A stretch of DNA of 64,000 nt, from NCBI GenBank assembly GCA_028689495.1, contig JAQTWB010000003.1, forward strand, positions 1 through 64,000, written 5' to 3'. The position numbers and the translations under genes are program-made. The notes under the pieces are model-generated. The model saw only the letters and a list, made by a program, of their open reading frames with translations. It did not search any database and had not been told where the DNA came from. The DNA is from a bacterium. GTDB lineage: Bacteria > Bdellovibrionota_C > UBA2361 > SZUA-149 > JAQTWB01. Below are positions 20,333 to 29,721 of this stretch, piece after piece; position 1 is the first letter of the stretch; the number at the start of each line of letters is the position of its first letter.

Positions 20333-22504
20333 TCAACTGTCGAGTTTGACGCTCTCATAAAAGCTGATGCCAAGTGAAGCGCGAGCAACAATACCTGGGG
20401 CCGGTGCATACCGCATGCCATACTGACTTTCGTAGTGCATAAATTTCTCTACGAGCTGCTTGGCACCAATTGTTTCGGCATACTGAATCAGCCCACCGCG
20501 AAAAGGTGCAAACCCTGTACCCATGACACTGCCGAGATCTATCTGCCCGGCGGCATCTCGGCCAGGGGCTCCAGCCACACCTTCATCAAGCACACGCACG
20601 GCCTCGTTCAACATCGGCAGTACCAGCCTCTCACTGACCTCAGCACTGGAGACGTTACGACGAGAGGCGGTAATTCCAAGCAACATGGCCAGCTCATGAT
20701 TAACTTTATCTCCCGTCTGAGAGTAAACGTAGAAACCCTTGCCGGACTTACGGCCAAGAATCCCCTTGCTGGCCAGGGATTCAGCAAAGCGCGGTCCTTC
20801 CATGCGTTCGCCATAGGCTCCCGCAACAACACTGGCAACCTTCGCTGCGACATCAAGCCCGATCTCATCAAGCAACCTGAGCGGCCCCATTGGCATCCCG
20901 AAACTTGTCGCCGCCTTGTCAATCAGCTCCACCGGGACGCCTTCACCGAGCAGATGCGCCGCTTCCATCAGATACGGCGACAGGACACGATTAACAAGAA
21001 ATCCAGGAACATCTTCAACGACGATAGGGTATTTCCCCAGACGAGCACTTAAACCTGCCGTCAGAGCAATAGCTCGCTCTCCCGTCTGCGAAGCGCAAAT
21101 AATTTCGACGAGCGGCATTTTTTCTGCAGGATTAAAAAAGTGCATGCCAATTACCCGCTCAGATCGCGGGACAACACTGGCAATTTCTGTCACCGACAAC
21201 GACGAAGTATTGCTGCAGATAATCGCATCGCTGGCGACAACCGCTGCAATGTCACCAAGCACCTTCTTTTTCAGTTCGATATTTTCCGGGATTGCCTCAA
21301 TGACAAGGCCACAGTCAGCAAGGGCCGACAGATCCGCTGCCAGTTGCAATTTCTTCAGAGCGTCGGACTTGGCCGCATCCCCCATACCACGCTGGCGTGA
21401 AAGAGAGGTTTCAATATGCTTCTGAGCTCGCATGCGGACATCGCTGTTGATATCAACAAGCACCACAGGAATACCCTGCATCAAATGAACTGCCGCAATT
21501 CCTGCCCCCATTACCCCACCACCGACAACACCAACCCTGAGGCCTGCGAGCGAATCACCAGCGATCTTGCCCAGCTTGGACGCGGCTTCCGTAAGAAAAT
21601 AAACATGAACCAGAGATTTGCACTCGCGCGTGACAATCATCTCGCCCAGCATCCGTGCCTCAAGCGCCAGACCATCGCTGAGACTCATTCCCAGGCCGCG
21701 GGCACATACATCAATAGCCGCAAGCAGCGCTGGATAAAATCCATTAGTGCGTCCCAATATCTGCTGCCGCGCCTGACGGGCAACCAACATCCGCCCAAGA
21801 GATGTCTTGCTGAGCAAGGTATCCCTCAAAGACGATTGCGGTTTGCGCAGCTCCCTTTTACCTTGAATCAGCTGAATTGCTGTCTGCCGAAGCAGCACAA
21901 CAGAGTCAATGTCATCTTCAACCGGCACCAGCAGATCAACCATGCCTTTCTTCATGGCGACCGCAGCAGGCAGCACACTGCCTTTAAGAATGATATCAAG
22001 AGCGTTGCCCAGACCAAGCAGGCGCGGCAAACGCTGACAACCGCCAAATCCAGGAATTATGCCAAGCTTTGTCTCCGGTAGACCAATCTTTGTCCGTGAA
22101 GTATTGGCCGCAATGCGATAATCGCAGGCAAGCGCCATTTCGAAACCACCGCCGATACAAGGTCCGCAAATGGCGGCCACGGTTGGAATAGGCAGATCGT
22201 CAATCAATTGAAAAACGGTCTGCCCTTCTCGGGCCAAAGCCTCACCCTGAGGTACTGACTCCACTGAACGGATCACATTGATATCCGCCCCGGCGCAAAA
22301 ACAATTCTCGTTCGGCCCACAAATCACCAGGCCTTTAAGGTCTGAACGCCGTTGAACAGCCAGCACCGCTTCTTTCAGACCCGCCATGCGTTCAGCATCG
22401 AGGATAACTGTTTTTTCCTCAGGCCCGCCGAGAGAAAGAAACGCGATATCGCTTTCTACCGACAACCTGACAGCCTTTTCCATGTTGAACGATTCTTCCG
22501 TCAC
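20333..22504 (-). CDS. fadJ: Bifunctional enoyl-CoA hydratase/3-hydroxyacyl-CoA dehydrogenase (FadJ/FadB-like)
   Basis: Crotonase N-terminus (GADINVIRSVES; ACDYRIA), Rossmann GVVGGGVMGAGIA, HADH HFFNPAEKMPLVEI. Confidence 0.92.
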   Translation of the reverse strand: MTEESFNMEKAVRLSVESDIAFLSLGGPEEKTVILDAERMAGLKEAVLAVQRRSDLKGLVICGPNENCFCAGADINVIRSVESVPQGEALAREGQTVFQLIDDLPIPTVAAICGPCIGGGFEMALACDYRIAANTSRTKIGLPETKLGIIPGFGGCQRLPRLLGLGNALDIILKGSVLPAAVAMKKGMVDLLVPVEDDIDSVVLLRQTAIQLIQGKRELRKPQSSLRDTLLSKTSLGRMLVARQARQQILGRTNGFYPALLAAIDVCARGLGMSLSDGLALEARMLGEMIVTRECKSLVHVYFLTEAASKLGKIAGDSLAGLRVGVVGGGVMGAGIAAVHLMQGIPVVLVDINSDVRMRAQKHIETSLSRQRGMGDAAKSDALKKLQLAADLSALADCGLVIEAIPENIELKKKVLGDIAAVVASDAIICSNTSSLSVTEIASVVPRSERVIGMHFFNPAEKMPLVEIICASQTGERAIALTAGLSARLGKYPIVVEDVPGFLVNRVLSPYLMEAAHLLGEGVPVELIDKAATSFGMPMGPLRLLDEIGLDVAAKVASVVAGAYGERMEGPRFAESLASKGILGRKSGKGFYVYSQTGDKVNHELAMLLGITASRRNVSSAEVSERLVLPMLNEAVRVLDEGVAGAPGRDAAGQIDLGSVMGTGFAPFRGGLIQYAETIGAKQLVEKFMHYESQYGMRYAPAPGIVARASLGISFYESVKLDS

Positions 22505-22669
22505 CTGAACCTCTTAAACCGGCTTTGCTTACCATTTTTCTATCAAACTGTGCGGACCTCCTGTGCAGGTTTTCCGCCGGGCTAAGATACTGCCACTAAT
22601 GGAAATACAATGCCAGTCTGCAGTTCACCTAAAAACACCCGCAATCGCCTGAAGAATTGACGGACCCAG

Positions 22670-22708
22670 CCCGGATGTTGCACGACGGGCTTACGTGCAA
22701 CATTCGGG
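22670..22708. repeat. REP-like palindrome family C: cccggatgttgcac…gtgcaacattcggg
   Basis: 14-bp stem with one G·T pair and 11-nt loop; agcccggatgttgca recurs at 63555-63569. Confidence 0.75.
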
Positions 22709-22828
22709 TTAAGCGTAGTCGACCCCACCCATCAACAATCACACAATCCATACCATTTTCCCGATTGACAGATTCGCCCAGCCACAGAATAACAAACAAA
22801 TTAAGGCAGTAAACAAAAGGAGCACATT

Positions 22829-23038
22829 ATGGATGTATCTTCAAAGAAATTCACCGAACGAACAGGCTCATTGCGTGAAAAGATCGTTAAGGTCTTTGAA
22901 GACGATTGCCAGGCCCACGAAGATGAAAATGCGAAAAAACAGATTCGGGCTCTTCGTTCTTCGCCAATGGCAACACCTGACAACATCGACAGTAATAATC
23001 CGCTGGCTGGTATATTCTCCTCACGGGCGAATCGCTAA
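22829..23038 (+). CDS. Small hypothetical protein (69 aa)
   Basis: Good SD (aaaggag) 8 nt before ATG; highly charged; convergent with comM. Confidence 0.6.
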   Translation: MDVSSKKFTERTGSLREKIVKVFEDDCQAHEDENAKKQIRALRSSPMATPDNIDSNNPLAGIFSSRANR

Positions 23039-23054
23039 CCTCCCCGCGGCCACC

Positions 23055-24533
23055 TCATGTCATGCGATAAGCCAGAGCCTCGGCCATTTCCGAAAGGCCG
23101 ATTTCGTCAAGCCCCTCAAGGTCAGCTATTGTACGCGCTATGCGCAGGATGCGAACAAAGGCCCGGCCACTCAAAGACTGTTTGTGGCAAAACTGCTCAA
23201 GCATCGCGTTTGCCGCTGCATCAAGCGGCACATAACGACGACACTGTTTAAGACTGAGCACGGCGTTTAATATCTCGCTGTTTCCATATCGCGCCTTCTG
23301 CGCTTCACGTGCCCGACCGACACGGCTTCTCATCAGCTCAGTGGAATCTTCGATGTGACGACTATTCAAACGCTCTACCGAAACAGACGGCACCCAGACC
23401 TGAAGATCGATTCGATCGAGCAAGGGTTTGGAGATTCCTTTCATCACCTTCATATCTGCTGATTTTCTGGCAAACTGCGATTCATCTTTCGGATTCATCG
23501 CCGCCACCAGCTGAAAGTTTGCCGGGAACACCGCACTGCCTTTTGTGCGCACAATCCGCACCTGTTTTTCTTCAAGCGGACCCCGTAATCCTTCAATTGC
23601 CGACCGCGAGAACTCGGTTAGTTCATCAAGAAACAACACACCGCGATGCGCCAGAGATATCTCCCCCGGCGTGGGCACCGAACCTCCGCCGAGCAAACCA
23701 GCAGCGCTGATTGAATGATGCGGTGCACGAAAAGGCCGCTGACTCGGCAAAGTTACAACCGGGCTATCAAGAGCAATCGAACGCACCCTGGCAACTTCAA
23801 CAGATTCCGCCGAAGACAGTGCTGGCAAAATTGACGGCAGACGACTGGCAAGCAAACTTTTCCCCGAGCCCGGTGGCCCAACCAGCAGCACGTTATGTCC
23901 TCCCGCTGCGGCGATCTCCAACGCTCGTTTGGCCTGCTCGTTGCCAACGACATCGGCAAAGGTCAACATATCTTCCGAAGGCTCCTCCTCAACTTCGTCA
24001 ACAAGTTCTGTTCGCCATGGTTTCTCCCTCCGCAAAAACTGCACCAGCTGCCCAAGAGTTTTACAGCCAACTGTATTCGTCAGAGCTGCCTTACGACCAA
24101 GCACAGCATCCAACGGTGATGCCACACACATGGAAAAGCCATGACTGCGGCAAAGCTCAAGCGCCGATAACACTCCTTTGCCGCCACGTAATCTGCCATC
24201 AAGCGACAGTTCAGAAAAAAACATCAAATCGTCTACCGCAGACTGTGGGAGCTGACCGTTAGCTACAAGAATACTTACAGCAATCGCCAAATCGAAATTA
24301 GCTCCGACTTTTGGCAAAGCCGAAGGACCAAGATGCACGACAACTGCATATTCGGGAAAATGAAAGCCGCTGCTTTCAATCGCACAACGCACTCTCTCGC
24401 GCGCCTCCTTAACGACGCTATCCGGTAGTCCGGTTAACGAAAACTTTTTCACAAAACCGCTGACAAAGGTTTCCACTTCAACCAGATGTGCCTCGACGCC
24501 AATTATCGCCGCACTTGCAACCCTAGCTCCCAT
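23055..24533 (-). CDS. comM: YifB/ComM-family Mg-chelatase-like AAA+ ATPase
   Basis: VEVETFVSGFVKKFSLTGLPDSVVKEARERV; Walker A GPPGSGKSLLASRLPSILP; GVLFLDEL. Confidence 0.95.
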   Translation of the reverse strand: MGARVASAAIIGVEAHLVEVETFVSGFVKKFSLTGLPDSVVKEARERVRCAIESSGFHFPEYAVVVHLGPSALPKVGANFDLAIAVSILVANGQLPQSAVDDLMFFSELSLDGRLRGGKGVLSALELCRSHGFSMCVASPLDAVLGRKAALTNTVGCKTLGQLVQFLRREKPWRTELVDEVEEEPSEDMLTFADVVGNEQAKRALEIAAAGGHNVLLVGPPGSGKSLLASRLPSILPALSSAESVEVARVRSIALDSPVVTLPSQRPFRAPHHSISAAGLLGGGSVPTPGEISLAHRGVLFLDELTEFSRSAIEGLRGPLEEKQVRIVRTKGSAVFPANFQLVAAMNPKDESQFARKSADMKVMKGISKPLLDRIDLQVWVPSVSVERLNSRHIEDSTELMRSRVGRAREAQKARYGNSEILNAVLSLKQCRRYVPLDAAANAMLEQFCHKQSLSGRAFVRILRIARTIADLEGLDEIGLSEMAEALAYRMT

Positions 24534-24658
24534 AATAAATTATCCTGTCTATAAAATTGCACGTGGCCCGATAACCAGACTTAAATCTACGAGAACAATA
24601 GCCGCTTCCTGTAAAATTCCATCACCAGCAGCGCTGATTGAATTTGGTGGGTTTTGAC

Positions 24659-24682
24659 GGGCGCCTCCTGAGGCGCCCCTAC
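24659..24682. repeat. REP-like palindrome family A (variant)
   Basis: GGGCGCCTCCTGAGGCGCCCCTAC, differing from the other copies only in the loop. Confidence 0.8.
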
Positions 24683-24911
24683 ATCTGACCCAAGCCTCGC
24701 AACACTCCCATTACGGGCTTACCTTGTATTAACGTTCAGAAGACAAACAGATTGCAGCAATCATGGATGTATCAACAATACACCGCGTTACACTGGCCTG
24801 TTTCCTGCATAGACATCACAGAGGGAGCAGAAAGCGGCAAAATTAGGAAATTCCTGCCCGGTCCCTGCAAGACTTTCCACAATACCGAGTGGATTACCAA
24901 ACTTTTGGAGC

Positions 24912-25637
24912 ATGACCTTGAGTTCAGAAGCATCGCTAAATATTGAAAATGCCTGGCAGTCAGTCGCCCTTGAAGAGCGGATAGAACTGATTTCGGTTGC
25001 TCAAGCCCACGGCATAAAAGCGGCACTGGCCTGCATGCTCGTCACATTCAGTATCGCCTACGGTCGAGATGAAATATTCCTTCTGCCTTTTGGGTTGATG
25101 ATGGCGTTTTTACTGGTGCCCATTTATGCCAGCCGATGTTGGAGAAGCCGCAAACCACAGATCATAATGAGCTACCTTGCGGCCCGCTCGGTTGCCCGGC
25201 GCTACGGTTTTGTCTTCCGGATAAAAGACCTCGATATTTTATTGATTTTCAAGGGCACCATCACCCCAATTTATAAAGATGCCGAGGAACGAAGAGCCAG
25301 ACTTGAAATGCAGGATATTGACCTGGAATCTTCTCCAGGCTCAGAGAAAAAAGAATGCTGGATTGCCCTGCTTCGCGGCGCCGTAGTGGCCTTCTCAGAG
25401 GATGTGGGGGGCGCCAATCTGGAGTTCCTTACTCCGATCAACGAGAAAACCGCCGTAAGAAAAGCGTCTTCGGAAGAAGGCGGTGGTTTGATCGTCGATG
25501 GCTGCGGACGAGTAGAATTTGGTCGCGTCAGGTTCAGCAGCAGATATCAAGCCGCCCTTTATGTTTTCCTGAAAAAACTGGAAGTGCTGATTAAAAACGC
25601 TGAAGACGAAGCTCGCTTACCACCAGGTATCAGCTAA
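24912..25637 (+). CDS. Hypothetical membrane protein
   Basis: 241-aa ORF with two adjacent hydrophobic segments near the N-terminus; no family recognised. Confidence 0.6.
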   Translation: MTLSSEASLNIENAWQSVALEERIELISVAQAHGIKAALACMLVTFSIAYGRDEIFLLPFGLMMAFLLVPIYASRCWRSRKPQIIMSYLAARSVARRYGFVFRIKDLDILLIFKGTITPIYKDAEERRARLEMQDIDLESSPGSEKKECWIALLRGAVVAFSEDVGGANLEFLTPINEKTAVRKASSEEGGGLIVDGCGRVEFGRVRFSSRYQAALYVFLKKLEVLIKNAEDEARLPPGIS

Positions 25638-26638
25638 TTTCCGGGCTCACGCTCAAGCACAATATAAAGCTTATTCCCTTCCCGCAGCGGACGAGCGACA
25701 AAACCAGAGGAAAGAAAAACTGCCACCTCAAGATTTCCCTCAACCTCACGTGGCAACACAGACTGCACGCCTTCAATTCCATCCTGCGGGAAAAATGGCA
25801 GCCCGAGATGCCGTCCCGACAGTTTGGCAGCCGGGATTTTAAGAGTAACTAACCCCTCACTCCCGGTCTCCAGAACATAATCAGTGACCGCGAGAGAAAA
25901 TCCAAGTTGTAAAGCGGACGCGCCATCCGCGCCATGAAAAACAAAATCAAGTGCTTCCAGCGTCACATCACCTGATACCTCATCAACATTAGGCACACTT
26001 TTATTCTCGTCCGCACTATCGACCTCAGATGCAGGCTTGGTTCTACGTCCTGAAAGCTCATCAAGGGGGTTATACCCGGCAGAAACATCCTCGCGATACA
26101 CCCTGGCGGAAACAAGACGTGGCACCGCTGGAGGACCGGCAAGCACGGCACCATCGGCCTGATTAAAAGAAATCGAAACAATAAATTCAGACGAAAAACG
26201 ACTCGGCAGTTCTGACCACCCGGGGTTCTCTTTTTCGTTAAAGGTAAAAGTAAGACCGGCGCCATTGTCATCATTACGCGCCTGCACCATTCCCGATTCT
26301 CCAAGCAGTTCATCGACGCCAGTCCGGGTCAATTCAAGACCGGAAAAGAAAAAATCGAGTTGATGACGATTCTCTAGCAGCTCAACCTTTGGCTTCTGCA
26401 AAGCACCTGTCATGGAAACAAATTGCAATATATACGACGATTCACCGGACTCACTAGAACCTGCCGAGGTTTCAAAAAGAATCCGCAAAGGGGGGAATTC
26501 AAAACTCTGACTTTCTGCTTGAACCGGGCAAGGAACAGAAGAAAACAATATCAACAAAGCAGTAACCAGGAGTCCGAAAAACCAATCGAATCTTCGACTA
26601 GCACTTGACTGCCGACAATGACACTGTCTAAGCGACAT
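25634..26638 (-). CDS. Hypothetical secreted protein
   Basis: Signal peptide-like FDWFFGLLVTALLILFSSVPCPVQA; start overlaps the hpt 3' end, suggesting an operon. Confidence 0.65.
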   Translation of the reverse strand: MSLRQCHCRQSSASRRFDWFFGLLVTALLILFSSVPCPVQAESQSFEFPPLRILFETSAGSSESGESSYILQFVSMTGALQKPKVELLENRHQLDFFFSGLELTRTGVDELLGESGMVQARNDDNGAGLTFTFNEKENPGWSELPSRFSSEFIVSISFNQADGAVLAGPPAVPRLVSARVYREDVSAGYNPLDELSGRRTKPASEVDSADENKSVPNVDEVSGDVTLEALDFVFHGADGASALQLGFSLAVTDYVLETGSEGLVTLKIPAAKLSGRHLGLPFFPQDGIEGVQSVLPREVEGNLEVAVFLSSGFVARPLREGNKLYIVLEREPGN

Positions 26639-27212
26639 CGGGCCCCTGAATCTCAGACTTGATACGGTAGATTTCAGGAAGGTTGGAATAACGGTTCGCA
26701 TCGTCAAGCCCCAGACCAACCAGCCACTCTTCGCCGTGGTAATCAAAACAACTCCAGTCAGGTACAAACTGCGGTTTAGGGACAATACGCCGCACCAGCG
26801 AAACGGAACGAATCTCACCCGCACCAGCGTCTTTCAAAGTTTTACTGATAAGCGCCAATGTTTTGCCAGAGTCGCAAATCTCATCGACCATCAAAACCGA
26901 CCTGCCAGCGACGTTGCAGCAAATGAGTTCAATTCGGCTCTGTTCAAGTTCCTGATTGGATTCTTTGCAGTAGGCCTCACTGCGGCAGAACGCCGTTTCG
27001 ACACTAAAGGCCAACGAGCGCAATAAATCGGAGTAAAAAAAAACTCCGCCGCGCAAGACACAAACGGCAACTACCGGTAACCCGGTTGCCTGCTGCTGCT
27101 TGTTGCCCCAGCAAGTAATTTGTCTGCCGATACTTTCCACCTGCTCTTTTATCTGCAGGCGCGTATAAAGCTTTTCGTAACGTCGCGGAACCAGCCACTC
27201 AACTGAGGACAT
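26628..27212 (-). CDS. hpt: Hypoxanthine phosphoribosyltransferase-like
   Basis: PRPP loop VLMVDEICDSGKTL; VVAVCVLRGGVFFYSDLLR; DYHGEEWLVGLGLDDANRYSNLPEIY. Confidence 0.88.
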   Translation of the reverse strand: MSSVEWLVPRRYEKLYTRLQIKEQVESIGRQITCWGNKQQQATGLPVVAVCVLRGGVFFYSDLLRSLAFSVETAFCRSEAYCKESNQELEQSRIELICCNVAGRSVLMVDEICDSGKTLALISKTLKDAGAGEIRSVSLVRRIVPKPQFVPDWSCFDYHGEEWLVGLGLDDANRYSNLPEIYRIKSEIQGPDVA

Positions 27213-27217
27213 ATGGT

Positions 27218-27484
27218 TCAGCGACCACTGACGGCACTAAGTGGTGCCTGCCGCGGGTCGAGAATATCACGCCCCAAGGAAGAAGATGCCATGCGGTTTT
27301 CCCGATAAGCATCATAGTCAAGAACGCGGCCTTTCACTGAATAAAGATAAGCATCGATGTTGGCGAGGAAATAAGTCCCGACACTGCCAATAACAATCAC
27401 CGAAAAAAACCAAACCCAGGCAAAAGCCTGTCCGCACTTGGAATTTGCACAGTGCCCAGCTGAAGAATCTACTACTTCACTCAT
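27218..27484 (-). CDS. Small single-TM membrane protein
   Basis: WVWFFSVIVIGSVGTYFLA segment; immediately upstream of hpt on the same strand. Confidence 0.6.
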   Translation of the reverse strand: MSEVVDSSAGHCANSKCGQAFAWVWFFSVIVIGSVGTYFLANIDAYLYSVKGRVLDYDAYRENRMASSSLGRDILDPRQAPLSAVSGR

Positions 27485-27663
27485 CGTTGCTCTCCCTTAA
27501 AAAATCTATCTCTGGCCCTCTCCTGCAAAATTCACAAGAAGATTAAGTGGCCCAAGCGAGGGGAATGTAAGGCAAAGCAAGCCAGTAAAACAAGAGATTT
27601 GCAGTTAATTTTTGCCAGAATGCCACTTTTTCACTAAAAGCCGCCCCTGGAAAAAATATCCTG

Positions 27664-27810
27664 ATTTTGGGTTTATTCTGAGCAAAAAATTCGGTATTGT
27701 CGCCAGTCCGAGCAGGAAGATATATGACGATCTCCCTTCCTCCTCTGGTCGGCAGGGCGAATGCATCCTACCTGCCTGTAAATACTAGCTTTTTGCTCGC
27801 GACCCAAAAT
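27664..27810 (+). ncRNA. Candidate structured leader RNA upstream of the GCS2-like gene (strand inferred)
   Basis: Nested stems attttgggt/acccaaaat (27664-27672/27802-27810) and gagcaaaaa/tttttgctc (27680-27688/27790-27798), enclosing hairpins aggaag/cttcct (27714-27719/27736-27741) and ggcagg/cctgcc (27751-27756/27771-27776). Confidence 0.5.
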
Positions 27811-27900
27811 CTTGCCGGTGGAAAGCATCCCTCTTTGAAAACTTGCCTTGGGTAATAAACCTGCTTGGACCTTCGACTGGCGCATAGCCGCGACAGCCGG

Positions 27901-27937
27901 AGGTCTGAGAATCAGACTTTATTTTTTTGTTTTTTTG
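27901..27937 (+). promoter_or_regulatory. Terminator-like hairpin and T-tract directly before the SD of the GCS2-like gene (candidate attenuator)
   Basis: aggtctga-gaa-tcagactt stem (8 bp incl. one G·U) followed by tattttttttgttttttt-like T-tract, then ggaggtttttATG. Confidence 0.55.
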
Positions 27938-27946
27938 GAGGTTTTT

Positions 27947-29482
27947 ATGACTGGGTTACATAATGGGGACTATTTAGAGGAATGCCGGCAACAGCTGGAG
28001 AACCTGAGAATAGCCCTTAATGCTGGGCTGGACAGCAATGTCTGGAAAATGGGTGCAGAGGTAGAAATACCCCTGATCGATCAGGGGACAGGCGAAACTG
28101 CCTTATCGGCTTTCGACTTATCGCACAAAATTCACCAAGGTCAATTTTGCGACTGCGACAACTCTCCGGAATCTTTTCCCGGAAACCTCGAGCTTAACAT
28201 CAAGCCCCAGGTAATCGGAGCGGATTGTCTCAAAGAGATTGAACAGGAGATGATAAAAGCGCTAGTCGCCATCGGCTCTGCAAATATGACCACCGATATA
28301 AACGGCAACTTAGTCCGGGCCAAACCGATATTCACGGGAATCAGCCCTGGGTTGACGGCAGAAATGTTTGGTGTGCTAACCACGCCCAAACAGCGCTATG
28401 TGCAGCTCAACAACACGCTAGACGCGTTGTTGAATGCACGCGGCGAAAGTGGGCAACTGCTGCAGTTCGTCTATGGCGATGGACACATAGTGCAATTGCC
28501 ACGGATGAACCGCACCGATATCGGAATGGGTTCATCCATCCAACCGCACATCGGTTGTCCGGCGAAAGACTTCGCCTGGCTGATGAACATCAGTCGCGCA
28601 CTGATGGGCATCTTGCAAAGCGCCACCGTCGCTTCGCCGAGGATTCTGGGACATAAGGTGCCGGGATACCAGGAAGGACGGATCTGGCTCTGGGAAGAGC
28701 TCATCCAGATGGTGGACTTTGACCCGATGATGGGCCGCGGTGGCTATCTGAAGGAAGGTACGACCGATGGACTGTATGAGGCCATCAAAGCACAGTTTGA
28801 CAGCAACAGACCTCTGATACTCAACCCGGAGTTGACGGAAGAATGTAACTGTCATCATCCACTTTCGGCACTGTGTCATTATATGGGCACTGGATGGTTC
28901 CACATCCGCCCCTGTGTGGCATTTGTCGATGGAGAATATCAGCCTCATGTAGAATTGAGGAACTTCTCAACCGGCCCCTCAATTCCCGACATGATGTCGC
29001 TATTGAGTGTGTATCTGGGGCTTGTGCTGTTCTTCAAAGACAAGGGTATCTCAGCGGAATCTCTTTTGTCATACGACGAGGCACGGGATAATTTCTACCA
29101 TGCGGTAGAAAAAGGGCTTGATGCTGAACTCGCCTGGTGTGGAGAACGGTTTAAGGCTGACAAGTTGTTACTTGACGTCCTTCTGCCATACGCCCACCAG
29201 GGCTTGAAAGGTGCCGGTATCGATGATGGTTATGTCGGCCATCTCGAGCGTTCTGTGGGGAAAAAATTGACAGCCGCGAGTTTCATCGACGCTGTTTACG
29301 AACAGTTTACCAATGTTCCGGAAGATGTGGTCGGCAGAGGTCTGGCACTCTACATGAGTGACCGGCCATGCTCGCCAATCGCCGACTGGTGCGCAAGTGA
29401 CGTTGGCGGCTATATTGCCAGCATCACTTCTGAAGCTGTTCAAGACTGCGGCAACGCAACTCAGGAAGCGGCGTATTTTTAA
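27947..29482 (+). CDS. Glutamate-cysteine ligase family 2 (GCS2-like) carboxylate-amine ligase, paralog 1
   Basis: KMGAEVEIPLIDQGTG; PHVELRNFSTGPSIPDMMSLLSVYLGLV; strong SD ggagg; ORF track start 27848 rejected because of the SD placement. Confidence 0.75.
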   Translation: MTGLHNGDYLEECRQQLENLRIALNAGLDSNVWKMGAEVEIPLIDQGTGETALSAFDLSHKIHQGQFCDCDNSPESFPGNLELNIKPQVIGADCLKEIEQEMIKALVAIGSANMTTDINGNLVRAKPIFTGISPGLTAEMFGVLTTPKQRYVQLNNTLDALLNARGESGQLLQFVYGDGHIVQLPRMNRTDIGMGSSIQPHIGCPAKDFAWLMNISRALMGILQSATVASPRILGHKVPGYQEGRIWLWEELIQMVDFDPMMGRGGYLKEGTTDGLYEAIKAQFDSNRPLILNPELTEECNCHHPLSALCHYMGTGWFHIRPCVAFVDGEYQPHVELRNFSTGPSIPDMMSLLSVYLGLVLFFKDKGISAESLLSYDEARDNFYHAVEKGLDAELAWCGERFKADKLLLDVLLPYAHQGLKGAGIDDGYVGHLERSVGKKLTAASFIDAVYEQFTNVPEDVVGRGLALYMSDRPCSPIADWCASDVGGYIASITSEAVQDCGNATQEAAYF

Positions 29483-29503
29483 TTTTGACTTTCATGTTTG
29501 ACA

Positions 29504-29530
29504 AGGTCGCGTTTACGAGGAACGCGACCT
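29504..29530. repeat. Hairpin aggtcgcgtt-tacgagg-aacgcgacct
   Basis: Perfect 10-bp inverted repeat just after the paralog 1 stop codon. Confidence 0.7.
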
Positions 29531-29655
29531 CACTCAAAAACCATTTAAGGATTTTACCTGATTCTCAGCCTGCTTTAATTTTCTATAATTGCCCTATTGA
29601 CCTCGGTGAGAAAACCGTCGTCCGCGGCAATACATAACGGGTAGATGCCTTCCGT

Positions 29656-29710
29656 CTTTAACCACACGGCCATAGCGCGGTGTGGTTAAAGAGAACGCCA
29701 CAAACGTGGC
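29656..29710 (+). promoter_or_regulatory. Two consecutive hairpins in the 5' region of GCS2 paralog 2
   Basis: ctttaaccacac…gtgtggttaaag (12-bp arms, 29656-29667/29680-29691) and gccac-aaac-gtggc (29697-29710), the second abutting aggagg. Confidence 0.6.
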
Positions 29711-29721
29711 AGGAGGTTTTT

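Noticed and set aside
27664-27810. SRP RNA or 6S RNA
   Set aside because: The conserved SRP GGUCAGGUCCGGAAGGAAGCAGCC core is absent on both strands, and the multi-branched fold is not the 6S single long bulged hairpin.
27848-27946. Upstream in-frame start of GCS2 paralog 1
   Set aside because: The extension would translate the terminator hairpin and T-tract; a strong SD precedes 27947.
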